A stretch of DNA of 64,000 bases from Bombiscardovia nodaiensis (GTDB lineage: Bacteria > Actinomycetota > Actinomycetes > Actinomycetales > Bifidobacteriaceae): contig AP026798.1 of the NCBI GenBank assembly GCA_033127725.1, positions 1,550,001 to 1,614,000 on the forward strand, read 5' to 3'. The translations under genes were made by a program, and so were the position numbers. The notes beneath the pieces are model-generated. The model searched no databases and was not told the DNA's origin. It saw only the letters and a list, made by a program, of their open reading frames with translations. Of the stretch, positions 9,217 to 18,300 are shown in pieces. Within the stretch, counting starts at the first letter, position 1. Each line of letters opens with the position of its first letter.

Positions 9217-9996
9217 ATGTCTGACGAGTCAGTAATGTCTGAGCAATTGCGCCCCTATGTACCGCTCGTAAGTTTTCTTGGTGAAACGCTCGGTCCTTCT
9301 ACCGAGGTCGTCTTACACGATGTGCAAGATTTTTCTCATTCGGTAGTAGCCATATCTAATGGCAACGTGAGCGGCCGTACTATTGGCAGCCCAGCAACTG
9401 ACCTTATGCTGCGAGTTTGGCAAAACCACGAGTACGAGCACCGACAATATTGGACGCGCTACGCTGGCACCACGCATGAGGGGCACGCCATTATCTCCTC
9501 CACCTTCTGCATCCGCAACCTCGAGGGTCAGGTTATTGGATTCATGTGCATCAATATTGACAACTCCGTCTACCAGCAGGCCAGCCAGGCCTTGCACAAG
9601 GCCTACGCCTATATTGATGCTCTCTACAACACAGAAGCCAGCTTAGAGGCGACAAACGAGAATGCTGCAACGCCATTGCTTCAACTCTCTCAGGGGACGC
9701 AGATTAATTCCGCGCAGGTAGGGGTTGCTCAACAGCAGCCAGCAAATCCCCAGCTGAGTGAGAACTTTTCTGTCACCCCAGAAGACTTAGCCCGTCGCTA
9801 TATCACATCATTTGCCAAACGCCGGGGAATTGAAGCGAGCCGAATGAGCCAAGACGAACGCTTAGACCTCATCCGCGAGCTCGAAGCCGCCGGTATTTTT
9901 CTCGTCAAAGGTGCCGTAAACACAGTCGCTGAGCAACTCAATATTTCACAACCGACCGTCTACCGCTACCTTCATCAGGTACGTTCACAAGCTTGA
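9217..9996 (+). CDS. YheO/DauR-like transcriptional regulator
   Basis: The N-terminal part (about residues 10-125) is a YheO-type PAS-like domain, recognisable from LGPSTEVVLHDV, the NGNVSGR segment and GFMCINIDNS. A variable linker leads to a C-terminal helix-turn-helix domain (about 185-259) with MSQDERLDLIRELEAAGIF and NISQPTVYRYLHQ. The closest known relatives are DauR, which controls D-arginine catabolism, and E. coli YheO. The ligand is probably a small amine or amino acid, and this is inference. An in-frame TTG lies four codons upstream, but GGAGG at 9207-9211 points to the ATG at 9217. It sits just upstream of an amino-acid permease and probably controls it. Confidence 0.86.
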   Translation: MSDESVMSEQLRPYVPLVSFLGETLGPSTEVVLHDVQDFSHSVVAISNGNVSGRTIGSPATDLMLRVWQNHEYEHRQYWTRYAGTTHEGHAIISSTFCIRNLEGQVIGFMCINIDNSVYQQASQALHKAYAYIDALYNTEASLEATNENAATPLLQLSQGTQINSAQVGVAQQQPANPQLSENFSVTPEDLARRYITSFAKRRGIEASRMSQDERLDLIRELEAAGIFLVKGAVNTVAEQLNISQPTVYRYLHQVRSQA

Positions 9997-9997
9997 G

Positions 9998-10077
9998 CAG
10001 AAAAATCTCGCAATAAACGAAAATAATTTATTTCGATGACGCTAAAATTATCAAAAGAGAAATTTTTCTGCTATAAT
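9998..10077 (+). promoter_or_regulatory. Promoter and inverted repeats before the amino-acid permease
   Basis: A TATAAT at 10072-10077 with a weak TTATCA-like -35 about 17-18 nt upstream serves the permease gene. Two inverted-repeat features surround it. A CAGAAAAAT element at about 9998 is matched by ATTTTTCTG at about 10062-10070, and a near-palindrome CGAAAATAATTTATTTCG spans 10018-10035. This is a plausible operator region for the upstream DauR-like regulator. Confidence 0.45.
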
Positions 10078-10105
10078 TTTTCTTATTGACAAGGAGGTGT
10101 CATCA

Positions 10106-11644
10106 ATGAAGACGACGTCCGACAAAATCTCCAAAGCGGAGAATTACGAACACGAAAACCTCAATAGAGGTATGAAAACCCGACAGATGCAAATGATGGC
10201 TATCGGTGGAGCCATCGGTGTCGGCCTATTTTACGGCTCTTCAGGAGCCATTACCTATGCAGGCCCCTCAGTTTTACTGGCCTACATTATCGCCGGTGCA
10301 GCCATGTTTTGCATCGTGCGCGCTGTCGGTGAAATGGCGACAGCCGAGCCCGTCTCCGGTGCCACAGTCTCATATGCCAGCCGCTACATCCACCCTTTCA
10401 TGGGTTTTGCTATTGGCTGGACCGGACTCCTAGGTAGTGTTGCAGGCTCCGGAGCCGAGTTCACAGCCCTCGGCGAATACGTCAAGTACTGGTTCCCCGG
10501 TATTCCCATCTGGGTCAGTGCCTTGGTTGGCGTAGCCTTCACCGCTCTTATCAACCTTATTTCCGTTGCCTTCTTTGGAGAATCGCAGTTCTGGCTCTCC
10601 ATGGTCAAGGTGGTAACTATCGTCATCATGGTAGTCGGTGGCCTCTTCATCATCTTCACCGGAGTAGGCACGGGAGGTCACCCCATACTTTTCAAAAATC
10701 TCACAGTTGACGGCTTCATGCCCAACGGCATCACCGGTTTGCTCTTCTCCCTAGTGCTCGTCGCCTTCGCTTTTGGCGGCGTCGAGTCTGTGGTCTACAC
10801 GGCGGGCGAAGCAAAAAATGTGAAGACGACCATGCCTAAGGCCGTAAACGGCGTATTTTGGAGCATTCTCCTCTTCTACGTCGGGTCCACATTCGTTATT
10901 TTGTGCATGTGGCCTTGGGACAAGCTGCAGGGCGTAGGCTCTCCCTTCGTCAAGGTATTTGCTTCGTTGGGCATCCCCGCAGCAGCAGATGTCATCAACT
11001 TTGTGGTCATTACCGCCTCGCTCAGTGCTTTAAGCAGCGGTATTTACACGTTCAGCCGCCAGCTCTACAATCTCTCCCTGCAAGGAAGCGCGCCGAAACC
11101 ACTCTCCAAGGTCTCTTCTAAGAAGATTCCTTACATCAGCGTGATCACCGTCGTACTCATGCAGGGTATCGGCATTGTACTCATGGCCGTGCTACCTGCC
11201 CGCGCTTTCTCTATCTTCTCCTCCATCACCGTCTTTATGCTGGTTTTGAGCTGGGTGTCCGAACTTCTGGCCCACCTGCGCTTCCGCAAAATTCGACGCG
11301 ACGAGGGTAGGGAGAGCGAGCTCACCTTCAAGCAGCCTTTCTACCCCTTTGCTGACTACTTCGCTCTCATTATTATGGGCCTGGTCATGATTATGATGGC
11401 TATTATGCCGGCCTATAGGGTCAGTTATCTGGTGACGATTCCTTGGATGATTCTGCTCTTCGTCATCTACCAAGTGCAGCAGAAGAAAAAAGCCTCTGGC
11501 TCTCAACAGGGCCTCAACGAGGCTCCGGCTGAATCTGCTGCTTCTATTTCATCGGCAGCCATATCGCACGAGGCTGATGATTCAAAAGCTAGCTCTGACA
11601 CTGAAGGAGCAACTCAATCCAGCTCATCATCAGCGAAGCATTAA
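10106..11644 (+). CDS. Amino-acid permease (APC superfamily, AAT type)
   Basis: A proton-coupled amino-acid permease of 512 residues with about 12 membrane helices. The N-terminal MQMMAIGGAIGVGLFYGSSG is the conserved substrate-binding region of helix 1 of the AAT family (LysP, CycA, GabP relatives). The C-terminal 50 residues are a Ser/Ala/Glu-rich cytoplasmic tail without helices. A GTG at 10097 is in frame, but AAGGAGG at 10091-10097 with an 8-nt spacing selects the ATG at 10106. Neighbours suggest import of a sulfur or D-amino acid that the PatB/MalY-like enzyme then cleaves. The exact substrate is not determined. Confidence 0.9.
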   Translation: MKTTSDKISKAENYEHENLNRGMKTRQMQMMAIGGAIGVGLFYGSSGAITYAGPSVLLAYIIAGAAMFCIVRAVGEMATAEPVSGATVSYASRYIHPFMGFAIGWTGLLGSVAGSGAEFTALGEYVKYWFPGIPIWVSALVGVAFTALINLISVAFFGESQFWLSMVKVVTIVIMVVGGLFIIFTGVGTGGHPILFKNLTVDGFMPNGITGLLFSLVLVAFAFGGVESVVYTAGEAKNVKTTMPKAVNGVFWSILLFYVGSTFVILCMWPWDKLQGVGSPFVKVFASLGIPAAADVINFVVITASLSALSSGIYTFSRQLYNLSLQGSAPKPLSKVSSKKIPYISVITVVLMQGIGIVLMAVLPARAFSIFSSITVFMLVLSWVSELLAHLRFRKIRRDEGRESELTFKQPFYPFADYFALIIMGLVMIMMAIMPAYRVSYLVTIPWMILLFVIYQVQQKKKASGSQQGLNEAPAESAASISSAAISHEADDSKASSDTEGATQSSSSSAKH

Positions 11645-11681
11645 CCACAGCGAAACGCAGCACGTTTGGAAGGAGCCGCCC

Positions 11682-11735
11682 GTGAACACCAGCACAGCAA
11701 GAAATCGTACAACCCTGATCGTCATACAATCGTGA
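11682..11735 (+). CDS. Possible 17-residue leader peptide
   Basis: In the 188-nt gap between permease and lyase, GGAAGGAG is followed after a normal spacing by a GTG that opens a 17-codon frame (VNTSTARNRTTLIVIQS). No homology is recognised. It may be a translated leader that couples or attenuates the lyase gene, or chance. Speculative. Confidence 0.2.
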   Translation: MNTSTARNRTTLIVIQS

Positions 11736-11832
11736 CTGTACGTTCTCACATTCAACCAACGCAGTTCAATCCACGAAGTTCGCTGCTTAGCCAGCAAGGT
11801 TCCAGCAGCGAGCGCGCAATGAAAGGAATATC

Positions 11833-13038
11833 ATGAAGTACGACTTCACCTCAATTATGGATCGGCATGGCAAAGATGCCATCGCAGTAGACGGGCTCGG
11901 GCAGGGGTTCGCACCCAGCAAGCCCAAGGAAGGCTTCGATGTCATCCCTATGTGGGTGGCCGACATGAACTTCCCCACCGTACCCACTATCACCGAAGCG
12001 ATTATTGAGCGCGCCAAGCACCCAGCTTTCGGTTATTTCAGCCCCACCGACGAATACTACGATTCAATCATTCACTGGCAAGAACGGCGCAACGGTGTCA
12101 CCGGTCTCAGCCCTGAAGATATTGGATACGAAAACGGTGTTCTCGGCGGCGTGGTCTCAGCGCTGACAGCCTTCGCGGCACCCGGAGATGCGGTCTTGGT
12201 ACACTCCCCCACATACATCGGCTTCACGATGTCGCTTGACAACAACGGTTTCAACACCATCCACTCGCCTTTGAAGAAGGATTCGCAGGGAGTGTGGCGC
12301 ATGGACTACGCCGATATGGACGCCAAACTCAAGCAGTACAACATTCATGTGGCTATCTTCTGCAACCCCCACAACCCCTGCGGGCGCGTCTGGGAGCCAG
12401 AGGAGATTCAGCAGGCCATGGAAGTCTACAAGGCCAACGACTGCATAGTAATTTCAGATGAGATTTGGTCTGACATCATGCTCAACGGCCATCACCACAC
12501 TCCCACCCAGTCAGTGTCTGAGGATGCCCGCCAGCGGACAGCAGCCATGTACGCTCCCTCTAAAACCTTCAACCTAGCAGGGCTCGTAGGCTCCTACCAC
12601 ATCATCTACAACAAGTATTTGCGCGACCGGATTGTTGCCAAGGGTTCCAAGGCCCACTATAACGACATGAATGTGCTATCCATGCACGCTCTGATCGGTG
12701 CCTACAAGCCGGAAGGGTATGAGTGGGTGGACGAGCTGCGTCAAGCGCTCTCCGAGAACGTCAACTATGCTTGCGACTACATCTCGGAACACTTTGAAGG
12801 CGTGGACTTCGCTAAGCCCGAAGGCACCTACATGCTCTTCTTGGACTGCTCCAAGTGGTGTGAGGATCACCAGGTAGGTATGGACGAGTTGGAGCAACGC
12901 CTATGGGACGTGGGTGCTGCTGTACAAGATGGCCGCATGTTTAAGGCACCAGCTGCCCTGCGCATGAATTTGGCCCTGCCCTTGAGCCGCCTAAAGGAAG
13001 GCTTGGAGCGTATGGACAAATACGGTTTTAACGCTTAA
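11833..13038 (+). CDS. PatB/MalY-type PLP-dependent C-S lyase (cystathionine beta-lyase)
   Basis: A fold-type I PLP enzyme of 401 residues, the usual length. The N-terminal VIPMWVADMNFPT is typical of the MalY/PatB class. Cofactor residues are visible: Asn181 in CNPHNPCGR, Asp209 in ISDEIWSD and the Schiff-base lysine Lys244 in APSKTFNLAG. These enzymes cleave C-S bonds of cystathionine, cysteine or S-conjugates to pyruvate, ammonia and a thiol, with 2-aminoacrylate as intermediate. An aminotransferase activity is also possible. AAAGGAA precedes the ATG. The gene follows the permease on the same strand and may share its transcript. Confidence 0.9.
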   Translation: MKYDFTSIMDRHGKDAIAVDGLGQGFAPSKPKEGFDVIPMWVADMNFPTVPTITEAIIERAKHPAFGYFSPTDEYYDSIIHWQERRNGVTGLSPEDIGYENGVLGGVVSALTAFAAPGDAVLVHSPTYIGFTMSLDNNGFNTIHSPLKKDSQGVWRMDYADMDAKLKQYNIHVAIFCNPHNPCGRVWEPEEIQQAMEVYKANDCIVISDEIWSDIMLNGHHHTPTQSVSEDARQRTAAMYAPSKTFNLAGLVGSYHIIYNKYLRDRIVAKGSKAHYNDMNVLSMHALIGAYKPEGYEWVDELRQALSENVNYACDYISEHFEGVDFAKPEGTYMLFLDCSKWCEDHQVGMDELEQRLWDVGAAVQDGRMFKAPAALRMNLALPLSRLKEGLERMDKYGFNA

Positions 13039-13075
13039 CCTGGCACGTTAACTGGGCTCGCAAGTCCACAATCTC

Positions 13076-13119
13076 AGGCCGTCAACTAGCCGCTTTCACC
13101 TGGGCTCAGCTGACGGCCT
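13076..13119 (+). terminator. Inverted repeat after the C-S lyase gene, possible terminator
   Basis: AGGCCGTCA (13076-13084) and TGACGGCCT (13111-13119) pair perfectly over 9 bp with a 26-nt loop, 38 nt after the stop codon. There is no U run, so the terminator call rests on position only. Confidence 0.35.
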
Positions 13120-13286
13120 AGTCGTATCTAGCCCACTCCGAGCTCGCCGTCACACTAAACTTGCTGGCCACAATGAATGCACGAGAATTGCCGCAGTCCA
13201 AGCAGACCAACGGCTGGGGTAAGCTGTGAACAGCAATAGCAGTAACCGTTCCCGCGTGGCCAAGTGCGCAGGCAAGAACGAGATAC

Positions 13287-13298
13287 CGGTAGCTACCG
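13287..13298. promoter_or_regulatory. 12-bp perfect palindrome before the GH2 gene
   Basis: CGGTAGCTACCG lies 28 nt before the GH2 start. Perfect short palindromes at this position are typical of LacI-type or similar operators. No regulator is adjacent, so the binding protein is unknown. Confidence 0.35.
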
Positions 13299-13325
13299 TA
13301 CCTAGTGTCGTCAAAGGAGAGAGAC

Positions 13326-14984
13326 ATGCTTCGCCTATTCAACCAGCACAAGATTCGCCGCAGTAGTGAGTTGAATGGCATCTGGCAGCTTGCGATTGAC
13401 GGCACTCAGACCACTATGGTCGTGCCGGGCTGCTGGGAGCAGGATCCGCGTTTTCGCGCCTACCGCGGCGAAGGCACCTACAGCAGGACCATCACCGTTG
13501 ACGACAATGCAGACACAATTCGCTTCGTATTCAAGGGCGTCAGCCACACGGCAGACGTGTACCTGGATGGCGAGCTCCTAGCCCACCACTACAACGCTTA
13601 CACGCCCTTTACGGCCACAGCTCGTGCAGTGAGTGCCGGCAGCCACAGGCTCGAAGTGAACGTGAGCAACCGCTTCTCCCCCGAGTCTGCCCTCCACATT
13701 CCCAATGATTACTACAGCTACGGCGGTATCAGCCGGGGCGTAGGCCTCGAAATCCTGCCCGACCTCTTCATCGAACACATCCATTTCACCCCCAGCAAGG
13801 AGGCTGAAAGCTGGCGAGGCAAGACCGAGCTGACCCTGACGAACCTGTCCAGCCAGCCTCAAGAGTGCGATGCCAGCCTCCAGCTTGCCGACGAAAGCAC
13901 AGTTCTCACGGACCTTTCTGTGCCCGCCAAATCCAGCCGCACCTTCACCTGGCAGGCAGCCTTCCCGCAGGCCCAGCCCTGGTCACCAGACAGCCCCCAG
14001 CTCTACTGCTTGCAGGCGCAGCTGACCCGAGACGGCCAGCCTTTCGACGATTTGATTGAGCGTGTGGGTTTCCGCACAGTGAGCGAGCAAGGCAGCCAAA
14101 TCCTCCTCAACGGCGAACCCATCTTTCTCAAGGGTCTCAACCGCCACGAAGACTTCGGCACCTTCGGCTGCGCCCTCCCCCTCAGCTCGCTCATGCAAGA
14201 TATGGAGTACTTCCACGACCTGGGCGCCAACGCGATGCGCACCTGCCACTACCCTAACGATGAGCGCTGGCTAGACTTGTGCGACCAGGAGGGCCTCATG
14301 GTCTGGGAGGAGCATCACACGCGCAGCATGAGCCTGGAGCAGATGCAAAATCCTAACTTCGACGAGCAGTGCAGGAAGTGTAACCATGAGATGGTAACCG
14401 AGCACTATAACCACCCGGCTATCATCATCTGGGGTCTGCTCAACGAATGCGCCAGCAACACAGCCGAAGGCGCGGCCAAATACCGCCAGCAATTCGAGCA
14501 GATCGAAAGCCTCGACTCCTCCAGACCGGTCACATCCGCCTCCTGCCAACACTTTGCTGACCGTTGCCTGAGCTTAGACAAAGTGGTCTCAACTAATCTG
14601 TATAGCGGCTGGTACGAGGACGTCGACATTCAGGACAGTCTCGACAAAGAAGTGGATTGGATATACGGCGACACCGGCGTCAAGCCGCTAATTATCAGCG
14701 AATTTGGCGGTGCAGCCCTCTACGGCAACCACGATCCCATGGGCCGCAGCAAGTGGAGCGAGGAGCGGCAGGCAGACATCCTCCAGCAGTGCCTCAAGAT
14801 CTACCTGAACGACCCCAGGGTGAGCGGCGTCTTCATCTGGCAGTTCGCCGACTGCCGGGTCACCGAAGAAGAGTGGTTCCTGGAGCGCCCCCGCCTGCAC
14901 AACAACAAAGGCATTGTGGACGAATACCGCCGCCCCAAACTCTCCTACCAAACCGTCAAGTCCCTCTTTCAGGCCATGCGCTGA
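13326..14984 (+). CDS. Glycoside hydrolase family 2 (beta-glucuronidase/beta-galactosidase-like)
   Basis: A 552-residue cytoplasmic enzyme with the GH2 order: jelly-roll sugar-binding domain (about 15-155), immunoglobulin-like domain (about 160-250), TIM barrel (about 255-552). The acid/base is Glu374 in WGLLNECAS and the nucleophile Glu459 in IISEFGG. The short length and lack of C-terminal LacZ domains place it nearer to beta-glucuronidase-type members, and the sugar specificity is not certain. An in-frame GTG at 13305 exists, but the AAAGGAGAG site selects the ATG at 13326. It stands alone, without transporter or regulator beside it. Confidence 0.9.
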   Translation: MLRLFNQHKIRRSSELNGIWQLAIDGTQTTMVVPGCWEQDPRFRAYRGEGTYSRTITVDDNADTIRFVFKGVSHTADVYLDGELLAHHYNAYTPFTATARAVSAGSHRLEVNVSNRFSPESALHIPNDYYSYGGISRGVGLEILPDLFIEHIHFTPSKEAESWRGKTELTLTNLSSQPQECDASLQLADESTVLTDLSVPAKSSRTFTWQAAFPQAQPWSPDSPQLYCLQAQLTRDGQPFDDLIERVGFRTVSEQGSQILLNGEPIFLKGLNRHEDFGTFGCALPLSSLMQDMEYFHDLGANAMRTCHYPNDERWLDLCDQEGLMVWEEHHTRSMSLEQMQNPNFDEQCRKCNHEMVTEHYNHPAIIIWGLLNECASNTAEGAAKYRQQFEQIESLDSSRPVTSASCQHFADRCLSLDKVVSTNLYSGWYEDVDIQDSLDKEVDWIYGDTGVKPLIISEFGGAALYGNHDPMGRSKWSEERQADILQQCLKIYLNDPRVSGVFIWQFADCRVTEEEWFLERPRLHNNKGIVDEYRRPKLSYQTVKSLFQAMR

Positions 14985-15247
14985 CAGAGCTCAGGGGCAA
15001 GCCACCTGAGCAAGGCCTCACCGGGCCGGGCAGACAGGCAAAATATCAAGACCCTGACCAAACCCGCCTAGCCTGCTCGCCAATGCTCGCTCGGCAGCTT
15101 ACCGCCCGACCCTTCTCTCCCCATAACCCTAGCCTGCTTGATCAGCAGGCACCCCACTCCACCTGTATGCACTCCTTGCGGGCACCGCCAACAGCAGCAA
15201 GCACAGGGAGTAGACAGATAAATGTGGTATGAAAAAGGTGCAAATAA
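14985..15247. other. Non-coding stretch between GH2 and RCC1 genes
   Basis: No gene is evident here. The only structure seen is a short hairpin, GCCTGCT (15132-15138) against AGCAGGC (15144-15150), without a U run. Open frames that extend from the GH2 gene into this stretch in other frames have no ribosome site and are not supported. Confidence 0.4.
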
Positions 15248-15301
15248 TGTTACACTGAATTTTTATGCAATGAGACTTTGCATGCTCTGAGGTTGGGGAA
15301 C
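15248..15301 (+). promoter_or_regulatory. Promoter and conserved leader of RCC1 protein gene A
   Basis: An extended -10 element TGtTACACT (15248-15256) is followed by a leader containing a 25-nt block at 15277-15301. The block is identical at 22 of 25 positions to one upstream of RCC1 gene B (36024-36048). It ends in GGTTGGGGAAC, and its GTTGGGGAA core also lies upstream of gene C (48587-48595). A shared 5' leader implies common ancestry or common control of the three surface-protein genes. Confidence 0.5.
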
Positions 15302-15384
15302 ACGAAGAGACTGCACACGTTTACGCGCTATTGGCCCATTATTGTCAGGATTGCTTGGGGCATTCACTACCGATCGGAGGGGAT

Positions 15385-18300
15385 ATGCGGCGGCGTTATG
15401 CCATGAACTTACTCATTTTCATTATATCCTTGGCTATCGTCTGCACCAGCCTCGTAGCTACTGCTTTGTCCAGCCGAGCCAATCCAGACCAGGCGCTCGA
15501 TAACAATAAGCTGGCCCGCGGAGGCACTAACTCAGAGACTGTGGACGGCTATACGCTCTCCCCCACCTCGGGACCATCAAATACAGCCGCCGAAGCTACA
15601 CTCACTCCTCCGGCCCACGATCCAGTCCGCTTCACCAAAATCGCGGCTGGGGCATCCCACGTCCTCGCTCTCGCTTCAAATGGACTAATCTACGCTTGGG
15701 GAGACAATACCGCGGGGCAACTGGGCAACGGCACAACCAGTGCAGTTGTCAACCTGCCAATTCAAGTCGATACACCTAACGGAGTGAAGTTCACCGAGAT
15801 TGCCGCCGCCGGCAATTCTTCCTACGCCATCGGCGATGACCATAAGTTGTACGGTTGGGGAAGCAATAGCTCTGCCCAGCTAGGATTCGCCACAAATCTT
15901 GGAGGCAACCAACTTACACCTCTACCGGTAGAGCAAGGACGTCTATCAACCGACCAGTATTTCATACAGGTAAGCGCAGGAACCAATTTTGCCGTAGCAC
16001 TCACCAACTTAGGGGAGATTTACGGCTGGGGAGACAACACCACATACCAGCTCGGCGACGGCACAACCAATGGCCATGTCGATCCCAGACCTGTTGCTAG
16101 GGGACAGTTGCCGGTCGGCAAACACTATAAGCAGATTAGCGCCTCAAGATATGGCACAGTAATCGCTTTGGACACCGATGGCAACGCCTATGGATGGGGA
16201 AGTAATGCCTATGGAGCGACGGGCGACGGAACAACAACGGCCAAGTCAGTCCCCACGCAAACCGCAGTAGGGCTACATTTTGACAGCGTCACCGCTGGGA
16301 GTAATTTCTTTCTGGGCAAGACCACGGATAACAATCTTTACTCTTGGGGCAGAAACCTCAAGGGCCAGTTGGGAACTGGAATTTTTTCGCAGCAAGAACT
16401 CTCGCCTAAGCCAGTTAACCAATCTATGCTGCCAGCCGGAGTCCACTTCACAAATTTCGCCGCTGGGTACGACCACTCACTAGCTCTGACTAGCGACGAC
16501 AAGATATATGCCTGGGGGGACAACACCTACGGGGAACTTGGCAGTGACGGCAGTGGTAATCTCGAATTCCCCACAGAAATAACCGACTATGGCGATTTTC
16601 CAAGCGGGGAGCGCGTCCTACAAGCATCTGCAGGATCTGGGTTCTCGGCGGTTCTCGGCGGTAATTCCTTCTCCTACGCATGGGGCAGGAACCCAGGGGT
16701 GAGCGGAAACGGAGTAGACGGTGCCAACGAAGCTGCGCCGACAGAAGCCTATGTTCCGGCGTACGTCACCAGGCAAGTAGACGTTGCTACAGGTGGCAGT
16801 AATAACAACATCCCCCACACTGTGGATGCCAGCACAGGAGTTTGGACACTGGAAGTGCCCAAACTTGGCCCTGGCTCGCGGCAGGTCATAGTCCACTATG
16901 CTCTGGATCATGTATCCTCCTTAGGTGACCGGATAGAAAATATAAACGAACAAACAGCTACCCTCCACTACTTGTATGAGGACACATACACGGTCCAATT
17001 CGACATAAACGGCGCAGACAGCGGCGCTATCCCCAACCAGACTGTCTCTCAGTCCGACCCGAAGCCCGCCAAGTTCCCCGCCCCCAATCCGACCAAGGAA
17101 CACAACTGGTTTCTGGGTTGGGAAGACAGGCCGGGCCACTTCTGGGACTTCACCGAGCCCGTTACCTCCGACATGACGCTGAAAGCCAAGTGGGAGCCCT
17201 ACCGGTTCACGATCGACCCGGTTAGAGGTTCAGCGACAGGCGGCACGGCTATAAATGTGACACCGCCTGCTCCGCCTGAAGGCCTGCGCTTTACCCAAGT
17301 GGACGGAGGCTGGTACCACAGCCTGGCCATCGCCTCCGACGGTTCCCTCTATGCTTGGGGGAAAAACAACTTCGGCGCACTCGGCACTGGCGACTATGTT
17401 TCCAGCACTCACCCGGTTCGGGTCAAAACGCCGGACAATGTTCGCTTCATCCAGGTGTGCGCTGGTTGGGACATCAGCTGGGCCCTGACCGATGACGGCA
17501 AGGTCTACAGCTGGGGCGACGGACGGTACGGCATGTTAGGCACTGGTACCGACCGCGGCAGCAGCAACGTACCGGTTGAGGTGGCCATACCGTCTAGTGC
17601 CGGCCCCATTACGCAGCTCGGCGCTGGTGCCTTCCACTGCACCGCCCTGGACGATCGAGGCAATGTATACGTATGGGGCCGCAACAATTTTGGACAGCAG
17701 GCCACCGGCGATCTCATCGATAGCAATCAGCCCCATCTCGTCGCTTCCCCGCCCGACGGCTCCCACTACGTACAGGTCAGCTCAGGCGGATATCACAGTT
17801 TGGCCCTGACCAGCAACCATGACATCTACAGTTGGGGACGCAATTGGGAAGGTCAACTTGCCAACGGCGCCGTTGGCCGAGGCATTATCAGCACCTCAAT
17901 CGTCAAAGCCCTGCCAGGAGAGCTACCGGCCGGACGCCACTTCGTGAAAATCATCTCCGGAGACAACCACGCCTTCGCTATAGACGATCAACAGCAGTTG
18001 TATGGCTTTGGATGGAACTATTATGGCTCGCTCGGCCTTCCCTTCAGCTCTGCAATCGGAAGAGGGAGTGCAGTCTCGCCCATCGTCATACACTCACCGA
18101 CTGGAGCGCCCTTTGATCAGATCGCTGCCAGAGGAGAGCATGTTCTGGCATACTCCGACGGCGTTTTATATAGCTGGGGCGGCAACTGGTCCGGTCAGCT
18201 CGGCAACGGCGTGAAAGGTGACGGGATATGGCAGTGGGAAACTCCTGCCAGCAACCAAGGAGGCATGCAGCGCGTGAGCCAAGGGGACCTGCCCGCCGGC

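Noticed and set aside
13227..13364. GTG-initiated small frame upstream of the GH2 gene
   Set aside because: No good ribosome site, overlaps the GH2 start, and no recognisable product.
16512..16517. G6 run in RCC1 gene A as a third slippage tract
   Set aside because: Six G is too short for frequent slippage and lies deep in the gene, unlike the G10 tracts near the 5' ends of genes B and C.
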